A DNA stretch of 8,205 nucleotides from Candidatus Zhuqueibacterota bacterium (lineage in GTDB: Bacteria; Zhuqueibacterota; Zhuqueibacteria; Residuimicrobiales; Krinioviventaceae). Position numbers and translations under genes: made by a program. The DNA lies in NCBI GenBank assembly GCA_003854995.1, contig RQOI01000018.1:1-8205 (forward strand), written 5' to 3'. Of this stretch, positions 1-5,965 are shown piece by piece. Position 1 is the first letter of the stretch, and each line of letters starts with the position of its first letter. Under the pieces are notes generated by a model that did no database searches, had not been told where the DNA came from, and was given only the letters and a program-made list of their open reading frames with translations.

Positions 1-1043
1 CTTCCAGAGCCATCATTGATGTACAGATGATTCGGTTCATTCGGATAGCCATCTGCCCGATGGAAGTTGACGACAAAAAGGTCAGTATCACCATCACGAT
101 CCAGGTCGCCGAAAATCGACTGCGTGGTGTAGGATTCATCATTCACACCGCGCAGCTGTCCCTGTTCCGCAAAAGAGGCGTTATTCCGGATGTACAACAG
201 GTTATCCAGGTCATGCGCAGCATCAATAAAATTGCTGATGTAAATGTCGTCCTGACCATTGTTATCGGCATCCGCGATGGCAACGCCCTGGCCGCCTATC
301 TTTCGATGCGCCATCTCGCCATAGGAATCGGCGATGTTCAAAAAAGGATGGTCGGTTTTTGGAACATAGACTTTTAAATCTTTGTAATAGATGCCTTTGA
401 CAGTTGATCCGTAGGTGTCATCTCTCCCCAGAAAAATATAGCCAAAACTTTCCACCTGTCCTTTAAAAGCTTGGCTGGTCAATACTTGGCCATCGAGCGT
501 GAGCCAGACCTGTTCTTTATTCCAGATTATTTGAAAGACATATTCTCGCGAGGCCGACCAGGTGCGCGCGTAAATCGGCATATCCTTACGCCCGGTGGCG
601 GCGTTGGATCCGTAAAACGCCGAGGAGAAAAATTTAAAATCGAGACCGGCATCCGCATAGTGGTCATCTGATTTTAAAAAGATATAAGAGCCGGGAGTTG
701 GATCCACTTCATAAAAGCTGGCTGCTCCGCGCGAATAGAGTGCGATCGGGATCCATTCGACATTGACGGCCGGCATCAAGCCCGAAAGTGTGACCTGCAC
801 AGTTCCTTCGAACGGTAAAAAATAGTCCAGCTCGATGCGCACCTGGCCGCTTGTCAGCTTGGGAGTCCAGCCACGCTCTGAGAATTCTCCGCCTCCAGCC
901 CCGATTGCCCCGATTGGATTTGCTGTGTCACTCGTCAGAGGCACATGATAGAGAAGCTTGTCGTGTCGAGGCTGCGCGACAACAGTCGAATGAAATGCGA
1001 GCAGAAGAACAGAAATGATTCCATATAGACATTTTTTCAACAT
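1..1043 (-). CDS. Secreted LamG-like / FG-GAP (VCBS) repeat protein, C-terminus off the left edge
   Basis: The reading frame is open on the minus strand from the ATG at 1043-1041 to the window edge (347 full codons), so the C-terminus is missing. Residues 1-23 are a Sec signal peptide (MLKK, hydrophobic core, VVA-Q cleavage region). Residues about 25-228 resemble a concanavalin A/LamG-like lectin domain: the run YVFQIIWNKEQVWLTLDGQ at 168-186 and the end at KDLKVYVP fit its late strands. FG-GAP/VCBS repeats follow, with Ca2+-binding acidic loops ADADNNGQDD (257-266) and DLDRDGDTD (313-321) and the typical LYIRNN and LYINDGSG strands. FG-GAP repeats fold as beta-propeller blades. A GGAG five bases upstream decides the start; an in-frame ATG at 1058-1056 has no comparable site. 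Family knowledge suggests an exported or surface protein in adhesion or glycan binding; substrate and true function are unknown. The gene is divergent from the sugar isomerase-like gene. Confidence 0.85.
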   Translation of the reverse strand, partial: MLKKCLYGIISVLLLAFHSTVVAQPRHDKLLYHVPLTSDTANPIGAIGAGGGEFSERGWTPKLTSGQVRIELDYFLPFEGTVQVTLSGLMPAVNVEWIPIALYSRGAASFYEVDPTPGSYIFLKSDDHYADAGLDFKFFSSAFYGSNAATGRKDMPIYARTWSASREYVFQIIWNKEQVWLTLDGQVLTSQAFKGQVESFGYIFLGRDDTYGSTVKGIYYKDLKVYVPKTDHPFLNIADSYGEMAHRKIGGQGVAIADADNNGQDDIYISNFIDAAHDLDNLLYIRNNASFAEQGQLRGVNDESYTTQSIFGDLDRDGDTDLFVVNFHRADGYPNEPNHLYINDGSG

Positions 1044-1228
1044 TTTCACTCCGGTCATTTATTGAACAATTAATGCAAATAGCATAAATGCACCGCACAT
1101 GCACAAACCCGTTTGACGCTATTCACAAGAGACGTTTCTCGCAAATAACGGGCCCTTTTTACGGCATTATCGCGCAACAATGCTTCAATTCATTGCCGCG
1201 GATATTCATTTTTTTTATAGTTGTTTTT
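1044..1228 (-). other. Long putative 5' leader, no gene seen
   Basis: If the promoter at 1256-1229 is real, these bases are an untranslated leader of about 180 bases for the LamG/FG-GAP gene. I see no convincing gene in it on either strand. The short plus-strand frame at 1088-1309 has no ribosome binding site and no recognisable protein features. I recognise no riboswitch class. A GGGCCC hexamer lies at 1150-1155, and only the ribosome binding site at 1051-1054 has a clear role. Confidence 0.3.
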
Positions 1229-1256
1229 ATTATAGTTAAACATATCATAGTGACAA
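1229..1256 (-). promoter_or_regulatory. Sigma70-type promoter for the LamG/FG-GAP gene
   Basis: On the minus strand, TTGTCA (1256-1251, 5 of 6 to consensus) is separated by 16 bases from a perfect TATAAT (1234-1229). Transcription would start near 1222, giving a leader of about 180 bases before the ATG at 1043. The match is good, but the surrounding DNA is AT-rich, so chance is possible. Confidence 0.5.
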
Positions 1257-1390
1257 AACGCCGCATCGACTCTTCTTCTCTTCAATGCGAATGCCGTTTT
1301 CTAGCCTGAAAAGTGTGCCACAATTTAACAATCTGTTTCAGAATGGATGTGCATCGATAGATGCTAATCGCAAAACCACTCACTTTGACG

Positions 1391-1419
1391 TTGGATAATA
1401 TCCGGTAATTTTGTATAAT
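1391..1419 (+). promoter_or_regulatory. Candidate promoter with a small dyad for the sugar isomerase-like gene
   Basis: A perfect TATAAT (1414-1419) has TTGGAT 17 bases upstream (1391-1396, only 3 of 6 to the -35 consensus). A better -35-like TTGACG (1385-1390) is 23 bases away, which is too far. The weak -35 region overlaps a perfect small dyad, GGATA-A-TATCC (1393-1403), where an activator or repressor could bind. A start near 1426 would fall just before the ATG at 1428, which favours the downstream start codon at 1470. Confidence 0.4.
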
Positions 1420-1469
1420 AAGTCATTATGGTGGGGGATTTGTGTTCACATTTGCGAGGAGAGAGGACA

Positions 1470-2321
1470 ATGACACATTTGACACGTCGACAATTCCTGG
1501 CGACGGGCAGCGCCGCCTGCGCCATGGCCTCCGTCGGTTTTTTTCGCTGCAGCGAGCAGCAACCGAACGCGAAGACGATCCCATTGGGCCTGCAACTTTA
1601 CTCGGTTCGCCACGACTGTGAGAAAGACTTGGTCGCCACTATCAAACAAGTCGCTGAAATCGGTTATCAGGGCGTAGAGTTCGCCGGCTTTTACAACTAT
1701 ACTGCCAAGGATATCAAGGCCATCCTCGACGATCACGGCCTGCTGTGCTGTGGCAGTCACACCCAACTGGCTGATCTGGCGCCGGAGACGATCGACGCGA
1801 CCATCGAATTCAATGCCATCCTGGGAAATAAATATCTGATCGTGCCCTGGCTGCCGGAAGAAAGACGACAAACCGTGCAAGACTGGATAAAACTGGCGAG
1901 TGACTTTAACGCTCTCGCCGAGAAAGCCAAAACGCATGCGATGCGGGTCGGGTATCACAACCATGACTTTGAATTCAAGCCCCTGGAAGGCCAACTGCCA
2001 TGGGATGTATTCGCACAATACACGGACAAAGACGTCATTCTTCAGCTCGACACCGGGAATTGCGGCATCGGCGGCGGGGATGCGCTCGCCACATTGGTCA
2101 AGTACCCGGGACGCGCCGTCACAATCCATTTGAAAGAGTATTCGGCGACAAATCCAAATGCCATCCTCGGAGAGGGCGACATACCTTGGAAACAAGTTTT
2201 CACTTTCTGTGAAACCCAAGGCGCCACAGAATGGTATATCATCGAAGAAGAAAAAGATATTTATCCGCCGCTGGAAGCGGTTGCGAAATGCTATGCGAAT
2301 TTTCAGTCGCTACAATCCTGA
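1470..2321 (+). CDS. Tat-exported sugar phosphate isomerase/epimerase-like TIM-barrel protein
   Basis: This 283-residue protein belongs to the xylose isomerase-like TIM-barrel superfamily (AP endonuclease 2 / sugar isomerase-epimerase type). Residues 1-27 form a twin-arginine signal, TRRQFL at 5-10 followed by a hydrophobic stretch, so export of the folded protein is expected. C27 follows FFR, a poor lipobox, so lipidation is doubtful. The barrel begins at PLGLQLYSVR (38-47). Candidate metal or active-site positions are E70 (GVEFAG), H97, H163 and H165 (YHNHDFEF), D194 (LDTGNC), H220 (HLKEY), E235 (GEGDIPW) and the E259-E261 cluster. The start at 1470 is chosen because GAGGAG lies 8 bases upstream and the Tat signal then begins normally; the in-frame ATG at 1428 would add 14 residues and lacks a site. 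The substrate cannot be told. Exported relatives are often found near carbohydrate utilisation genes. Confidence 0.88.
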   Translation: MTHLTRRQFLATGSAACAMASVGFFRCSEQQPNAKTIPLGLQLYSVRHDCEKDLVATIKQVAEIGYQGVEFAGFYNYTAKDIKAILDDHGLLCCGSHTQLADLAPETIDATIEFNAILGNKYLIVPWLPEERRQTVQDWIKLASDFNALAEKAKTHAMRVGYHNHDFEFKPLEGQLPWDVFAQYTDKDVILQLDTGNCGIGGGDALATLVKYPGRAVTIHLKEYSATNPNAILGEGDIPWKQVFTFCETQGATEWYIIEEEKDIYPPLEAVAKCYANFQSLQS

Positions 2322-2343
2322 TTCCGTGATGTAAACAATTGTA

Positions 2344-2362
2344 ATTTATGATCGTCATAAAT
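2344..2362. promoter_or_regulatory. Perfect 8-bp dyad upstream of the TSP3 gene, operator candidate
   Basis: ATTTATGA (2344-2351) and TCATAAAT (2355-2362) are exact reverse complements around a TCG centre. The dyad lies 30 bases before the next start codon and 22 bases after the preceding stop. It is AT-rich and has no following T-run, so it is more like a protein-binding site than an intrinsic terminator. I could not place a convincing promoter next to it. Confidence 0.35.
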
Positions 2363-2391
2363 AGGCGTACTACGATCAAGATAGTAAAACA

Positions 2392-3303
2392 ATGAAAAAA
2401 AATCTGTCCATCGCAGCCATTGCAGTCGAGCTGCTCATTGCCCCGATCTGCATGAGCCAAAATAGCCTCATTCCCCACCTCACACAGGGGAATCTCTTCA
2501 ATACGGCCATTGTGCCCAATGCGTGCATCATTCGCGACAGCACCGATATTTACTGGTCGATCTTCACCTCCGACTATTTCGGCTTTCACGAATTCTGGGT
2601 TGCCTATTCTCGGGATACGCAGAACTGGAGTCGGCCGCTCTACACCAGCATTCCGGTTTTGCCCAGCAACAACTATCAAATCAAGGTCACCAATCATCAA
2701 CTGGATGTTGACTGGTACGGCGATTTGGATCAGGTTTCCAGGACCTATTATCGCTCATTCGTCGATACAACCAATACGGGCTATACGATCTTGAAAAGCA
2801 CGCTCTATGAAGACAGTGATGCGGATGGCCTGAGCGATCTGGCCGAAGAGAGACTCTGGACAAACTCATGGGAAATGGACACGGACAAGGATGATATCGC
2901 GGATGGCTACGATCAAAATCCACTGGCTGCTCCGGCCGAAAAACTCACTCTGCATGAAAGACTGCACAAGACGATCATCGAATACGAGCTTGAAGAGTTT
3001 TACTCCAACCAGTTGATCGTTGTCGAGCAGTTCAATAACAAGCCGATGGAATATAGCCGGTATCAGGGAATTGTGCTCAGCTTTTCTCCCGGAGCTTGCG
3101 ATGCTTTTGTCGCGGACACGGGTTATGGCGTTCCCATTCTGACGTGCACAGTGAAAGATACGCTGAACCGGCAGTTGAAAGCCAGTTTTCAATTCTTCAT
3201 CGCACCGGACGATGCCTGGGGATATGATGTGCTGTGCAGCTGCTGCGATGGCGAGGACGATTTTTTTGATTTCAAAATCTACAATGAATGGGTGGCGGAA
3301 TAG
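2392..3303 (+). CDS. Secreted protein with thrombospondin type 3-like calcium-binding repeats, function unknown
   Basis: This 303-residue protein starts with a Sec-type signal (MKKN, hydrophobic to about residue 20, cleavage near C20-Q23). No family is recognised for residues 24-135, which are rich in Tyr, Trp and Asp. Residues 141-177 contain two TSP3-like acidic loops, DSDADGLSD (141-149) and DTDKDDIADGYDQNP (163-177), which bind Ca2+ in known families and often act as rigid linkers. The C-terminal part (about 185-303) ends in an unusual CSCCDGEDDFFDF segment (282-294). The mature part has six cysteines (C45, C236, C252, C282, C284, C285), enough for three disulfides or a thiol metal site. 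I see no Shine-Dalgarno before 2392; that start rests on the signal peptide. The ZIP transporter follows after 22 bases, so cotranscription is likely. Function is unknown. Confidence 0.75.
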   Translation: MKKNLSIAAIAVELLIAPICMSQNSLIPHLTQGNLFNTAIVPNACIIRDSTDIYWSIFTSDYFGFHEFWVAYSRDTQNWSRPLYTSIPVLPSNNYQIKVTNHQLDVDWYGDLDQVSRTYYRSFVDTTNTGYTILKSTLYEDSDADGLSDLAEERLWTNSWEMDTDKDDIADGYDQNPLAAPAEKLTLHERLHKTIIEYELEEFYSNQLIVVEQFNNKPMEYSRYQGIVLSFSPGACDAFVADTGYGVPILTCTVKDTLNRQLKASFQFFIAPDDAWGYDVLCSCCDGEDDFFDFKIYNEWVAE

Positions 3304-3325
3304 TTTTTGATCGGAGATGATCATC

Positions 3326-4138
3326 ATGTTGGACTGGTTAAGGGAATTTTCGCCCATTGCCCAGGCATTGATCGGCACCTGTTTTACCTGGTTCATGACC
3401 GCGGCCGGCGCGGCCGTTGTGTTCGCCTTTAAAACGATAGATCGCAAAATTCTGGACGGCATGCTCGGCTTTGCCGCCGGCGTCATGATCGCCGCCAGCT
3501 TTTGGTCGCTGCTCAGTCCCGCCATAGAGATGGCTGAAAATCAGGGGATGATTCCCTGGCTGCCCGCAGTGGTCGGTTTTTTGCTGGGCGGTGCTTTTCT
3601 CCGCGTTGTCGACAAGCTTTTGCCGCACGTGCACATGGATAAACCCATCAGCGAAGCGGAAGGAATTCACACCTCTTGGCGCCGCAGCGTATTGCTCGTC
3701 TCGGCGATCACGCTGCATAATTTTCCCGAGGGTCTGGCGGTTGGCGTCGCTTTCGGCGCTGTGGCGTATGATTTGCCATCTGCATCACTGACGGGCGCGG
3801 TCGCGCTGGCGCTCGGCATCGGCATCCAAAATTTTCCCGAGGGTCTCGCTGTATCTGTGCCGCTTCGTCGTGAGGGGCTGTCGCGGTTCAAGTGTTTCTG
3901 GTGGGGACAGGCATCCGGCGTTGTGGAGCCCATCGCCGGCGTGCTCGGCGCACTCGCGGTCATTTCGATACGCTCGATACTGCCCTATGCGCTGGCGTTT
4001 GCCGCCGGCGCCATGATTTTTGTCGTCGTGGAAGAGCTGATACCCGAAAGTCAGGCCGAGAGCAATACCGATATCGCCACCATGGGCGCCATGCTCGGCT
4101 TTGCGACCATGATGCTGCTCGATGTGGCGTTGGGATGA
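3326..4138 (+). CDS. ZIP-family divalent metal transporter (GufA/ZIP11-like)
   Basis: This 270-residue polytopic inner-membrane protein has about eight hydrophobic segments and the ZIP metal-site signatures. HNFPEG (131-136) sits in the fourth helix region and QNFPEG (168-173) in the fifth. H131, N132, E135, Q168, N169 and E172 correspond to the binuclear metal site of bacterial ZIPs, and E201 (VVEPIAG) fits the glutamate of the next helix. A His-bearing loop HVHMD (101-105) precedes the core helices and could gather metal. Family members import Zn2+, and some also Fe2+, Mn2+ or Cd2+; which ion is used here cannot be told. The start at 3326 is preferred because GGAG (3313-3316) lies 9 bases upstream; the ATG at 3317 abuts that site. 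The gene is 22 bases downstream of the TSP3 gene, with no promoter or terminator seen between, and converges on the radical SAM gene. Confidence 0.92.
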   Translation: MLDWLREFSPIAQALIGTCFTWFMTAAGAAVVFAFKTIDRKILDGMLGFAAGVMIAASFWSLLSPAIEMAENQGMIPWLPAVVGFLLGGAFLRVVDKLLPHVHMDKPISEAEGIHTSWRRSVLLVSAITLHNFPEGLAVGVAFGAVAYDLPSASLTGAVALALGIGIQNFPEGLAVSVPLRREGLSRFKCFWWGQASGVVEPIAGVLGALAVISIRSILPYALAFAAGAMIFVVVEELIPESQAESNTDIATMGAMLGFATMMLLDVALG

Positions 4139-4173
4139 GGGAGGGTGCCACTGGGAGGATGGGGTGGGTGGGG
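4132..4173 (+). other. Predicted G-quadruplex motif at the 3' end of the ZIP gene
   Basis: Four G-tracts at 4153-4155, 4161-4164, 4166-4168 and 4170-4173 are joined by loops of 5, 1 and 1 bases, which meets the usual G3+N1-7 pattern. Further GGG runs at 4132-4134, 4139-4141 and 4143-4145 could swap in. The G-rich strand is the coding strand of the ZIP gene, so the motif would also be in its mRNA, straddling the stop codon. Whether it folds is not known. Confidence 0.45.
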
Positions 4174-4174
4174 A

Positions 4175-4224
4175 GTCGCCCCGTAGGGGCAAAATGACGC
4201 AGCAACGCTGCAAAATGGGGCGAC
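4175..4224. repeat. Nested inverted repeats, REP/MITE-like or structured RNA element
   Basis: An outer 8-base stem, GTCGCCCC (4175-4182) with GGGGCGAC (4217-4224), encloses a perfect GCAGC-AAC-GCTGC hairpin (4199-4211). The left outer arm can instead pair locally, GCCCC-GTA-GGGGC (4178-4190), so two folds compete. The octamer GCAAAATG occurs twice, 21 bases apart (4189-4196, 4210-4217). No T-run follows on either strand, so this is not a classical intrinsic terminator, though it lies between convergent genes. Short palindromes containing GTAGGGGC are a familiar kind of dispersed intergenic repeat in some bacteria. Copy number here cannot be judged from one window. Confidence 0.5.
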
Positions 4225-4338
4225 CGCACGCGATGAGGAAAGCCTGCCGCCCATGATCTTGCGTAAGCTCATCACAAAACCTCACTTGCCGCGCGCACAC
4301 AAAACGTGACACGCCCCCCTCTGGATAACTCGCGCGAA

Positions 4339-5811
4339 TCAGATCGCCTTCACCACCCTGCGAAAATGAAAACCATAAATCGCCAAAGTCACTGCCGTGC
4401 CAAACTTTTTGGGGTAGCGGATCATTGTATGAGCCAGTAACCGCCAGTAATAGCGCTTACCCTTGTCGAACAAGCCGATTTTCCACAAGGAACGCATAAA
4501 TGCGCGAAGATCTGACAGAGTGAGCTTTGATCGTCGCGGAAGTTCATATTCATTGAGAAATGTCTTCACCCTTTTATAGTATTCTCTCGGAGAATAGACC
4601 GTCTCCAGAATATATTTATAGCCCTGCACCAATTTCTGATATTCCATTTTCGGAATGAAATTAAGGGAGCCGTCCATGTTGTTGCCGGTTGACAAATGCA
4701 GCAACCGATTTTCATCTTTCAGTCGCCGATAGAGCTTTGTCTCGGTCGGCGCCGTCAGCAAACCGACCATCGCCGTGACAATGCCGCTTCTTTGGATGAA
4801 ATTGATTTGCCTCTCAAATATTGACGGCGTGTCACTATCAAAACCCACAATGAATCCGCCGGAGACGACCAGTCCATGCCGCTGCATTTTTTTCACCGAT
4901 CCGACGAGATCCCTGTTCAGGTTTTGCTTCTTGCCGCACTCGGCCAGCCCCTCATCATCGGGCGTCTCTATGCCGACAAATGTGTGCCTGAATCCCGCCT
5001 GCACCATCAGCTGCATCAGCTCTTCATCATCCGACAGATTGATCGACACTTCGGTGGTGAATTGGAATGGATATCTTTTCTGCCGCGACCATTCAATCAA
5101 GCCTGGCAACAAATCGGCTTTTAAGCTGGATTTTTTGCCGATAAAATTATCATCGACAATAAAAACACCCCCGCGCCAGCCGTGATCGTATAACGAGTCC
5201 AATTCCGCTAAAAATTGCCTCGTTGATTTGGTGCGCGGTTTACGGCCGTTCAACATCGTGATGCTGCAAAACTCACAATCAAAGGGACAACCGCGCGAAT
5301 ACTGTATGCCCATCCCGGCATACTTTTTCATGTCGAGCAGACTCCACATGGGCATCGGCGTATTTGATAACTCTGGGAATACATCAGACTGATAGACCTT
5401 TTTAGCGCAGCCTTTCTGCAGATCAGCAAGAAAAAGCGGCAGCGTCACTTCCGCTTCATTCAGGACAAAATGATCGATGCCGAGCATCTCCCGGTAATCC
5501 GTTGTGGCCATCGCACCGCCCGCCACAACTTTGACGCCGAGCTGATTGCAGCGATTGACGACACGTTGAAACGACCGGCGTTGAATATTCATACCCCCTA
5601 TGAACACATAATCCGCCCAAAGCAGATCTTTGTCGCGCAGTTTGCTGACATTCATATCGATGAGCTTCTTTTCCCACTCGCCTGGCAACATCGCCGCCAC
5701 GGTGATGAGACCAAGCGGTATGTCGGATGCCTTTTTGGAAATGAATTTAATGGCATCGGCAAAACTCCAGAAGGTATTCGGCGTCTCCGGATAAACGAGA
5801 AGAATCTTCAT
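4339..5811 (-). CDS. B12-binding domain radical SAM protein (DUF4070 type), possible class B methyltransferase
   Basis: This 490-residue protein has three parts. Residues 1-150 are a cobalamin-binding Rossmann domain (KILLVYPE at 2-9, VVAGGAMAT at 95-103) without the DxHxxG motif, as in base-off/His-off radical SAM enzymes. Residues about 165-350 are a radical SAM barrel with the cluster motif C175-x3-C179-x2-C182 inside YSRGCPFDCEFC, plus strand motifs TTEVSI (252-257), GIETPDDE (280-287) and GGFIVGFDSDT (318-328). Residues about 350-490 match the DUF4070-type C-terminus with a basic, amphipathic end. Family relatives include cobalamin-dependent methyltransferases such as the hopanoid methylase HpnP, but most members are uncharacterised and nothing here shows the substrate. 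AAGGAG (minus strand, 5825-5820) lies 8 bases before the ATG. The gene is a single-gene unit, divergent from the two-component operon. Confidence 0.9.
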   Translation of the reverse strand: MKILLVYPETPNTFWSFADAIKFISKKASDIPLGLITVAAMLPGEWEKKLIDMNVSKLRDKDLLWADYVFIGGMNIQRRSFQRVVNRCNQLGVKVVAGGAMATTDYREMLGIDHFVLNEAEVTLPLFLADLQKGCAKKVYQSDVFPELSNTPMPMWSLLDMKKYAGMGIQYSRGCPFDCEFCSITMLNGRKPRTKSTRQFLAELDSLYDHGWRGGVFIVDDNFIGKKSSLKADLLPGLIEWSRQKRYPFQFTTEVSINLSDDEELMQLMVQAGFRHTFVGIETPDDEGLAECGKKQNLNRDLVGSVKKMQRHGLVVSGGFIVGFDSDTPSIFERQINFIQRSGIVTAMVGLLTAPTETKLYRRLKDENRLLHLSTGNNMDGSLNFIPKMEYQKLVQGYKYILETVYSPREYYKRVKTFLNEYELPRRSKLTLSDLRAFMRSLWKIGLFDKGKRYYWRLLAHTMIRYPKKFGTAVTLAIYGFHFRRVVKAI

Positions 5812-5844
5812 TGCCTGCTCTCCTTTTCTTTTCTGAACATAAAA

Positions 5845-5873
5845 TTACAAAACTATAATGAATAGTATTGTAA
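5845..5873. promoter_or_regulatory. 29-base near-perfect dyad in the divergent promoter region
   Basis: TTACAA (5845-5850) and ACTAT (5852-5856) are mirrored exactly by ATAGT (5862-5866) and TTGTAA (5868-5873) around AATGA; the only mismatched pair is A5851/A5867. The axis is 5859. It lies 34 bases before the radical SAM start and 93 before the kinase start, the expected position for an operator of a dimeric regulator. An overlapping wider inverted repeat, AAATTACA (5842-5849) with TGTAATTT (5880-5887), shares its left arm. Confidence 0.45.
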
Positions 5874-5884
5874 AAGTAATGTAA
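5868..5884 (+). promoter_or_regulatory. 11-base-spaced direct repeats, candidate OmpR/PhoB-type box
   Basis: TTGTAA (5868-5873) and ATGTAA (5879-5884) share TGTAA with an 11-base period, the tandem half-site spacing that OmpR/PhoB-family regulators typically use. The site is just upstream of the putative kinase -35 at 5901, where an activator would sit. The regulator of this family is encoded in the same operon (7017-7733). Autoregulation is an inference. Confidence 0.35.
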
Positions 5885-5900
5885 TTTGAAAAAGAGGCTT

Positions 5901-5930
5901 TTGAATGACGCAGAAATGATGTATTATAAA
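5901..5930 (+). promoter_or_regulatory. Candidate promoter for the two-component operon
   Basis: TTGAAT (5901-5906, 4 of 6) is followed after 18 bases by TATAAA (5925-5930, 5 of 6). Transcription would begin near 5937, leaving a leader of about 29 bases before the ATG at 5966. The weak -35 fits a promoter helped by an activator. Confidence 0.4.
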
Positions 5931-5965
5931 ACGCTAAGGCGCTCACACTGCCTGTAAAAGACTGA

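Noticed and set aside
339..345. Possible frameshift in the LamG/FG-GAP gene at a poly-A run
   Set aside because: A first reading with seven A's broke the frame. The run is six A's (339-344), and with six the frame continues into clear FG-GAP repeats to the window edge.
27..671. Plus-strand open frames at 27-377 and 471-671
   Set aside because: They are antisense to the LamG/FG-GAP gene, whose domains and signal peptide are convincing; they show no domains or ribosome binding sites of their own.
1446..2219. 257-residue minus-strand open frame
   Set aside because: It lies antisense within the sugar isomerase-like gene, which has clear family motifs on the plus strand; its own translation has no recognisable domain.
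2866..3525. 219-residue minus-strand open frame spanning the TSP3/ZIP junction
   Set aside because: It crosses two supported plus-strand genes antisense and has no recognisable family features; it is a coding shadow.
4178..4224. Intrinsic terminator between the convergent genes
   Set aside because: The GC-rich hairpins are not followed by a T-run on either strand, so they were reported as a repeat or structure instead.
3785..4312. Minus-strand open frames over the ZIP 3' end and intergenic region
   Set aside because: They mostly mirror the ZIP coding sequence and have Arg/Pro/His-rich compositions typical of antisense frames.
5470..5865. 131-residue plus-strand frame antisense to the radical SAM N-terminus
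   Set aside because: It mirrors the well-supported cobalamin domain and has no domain signature.
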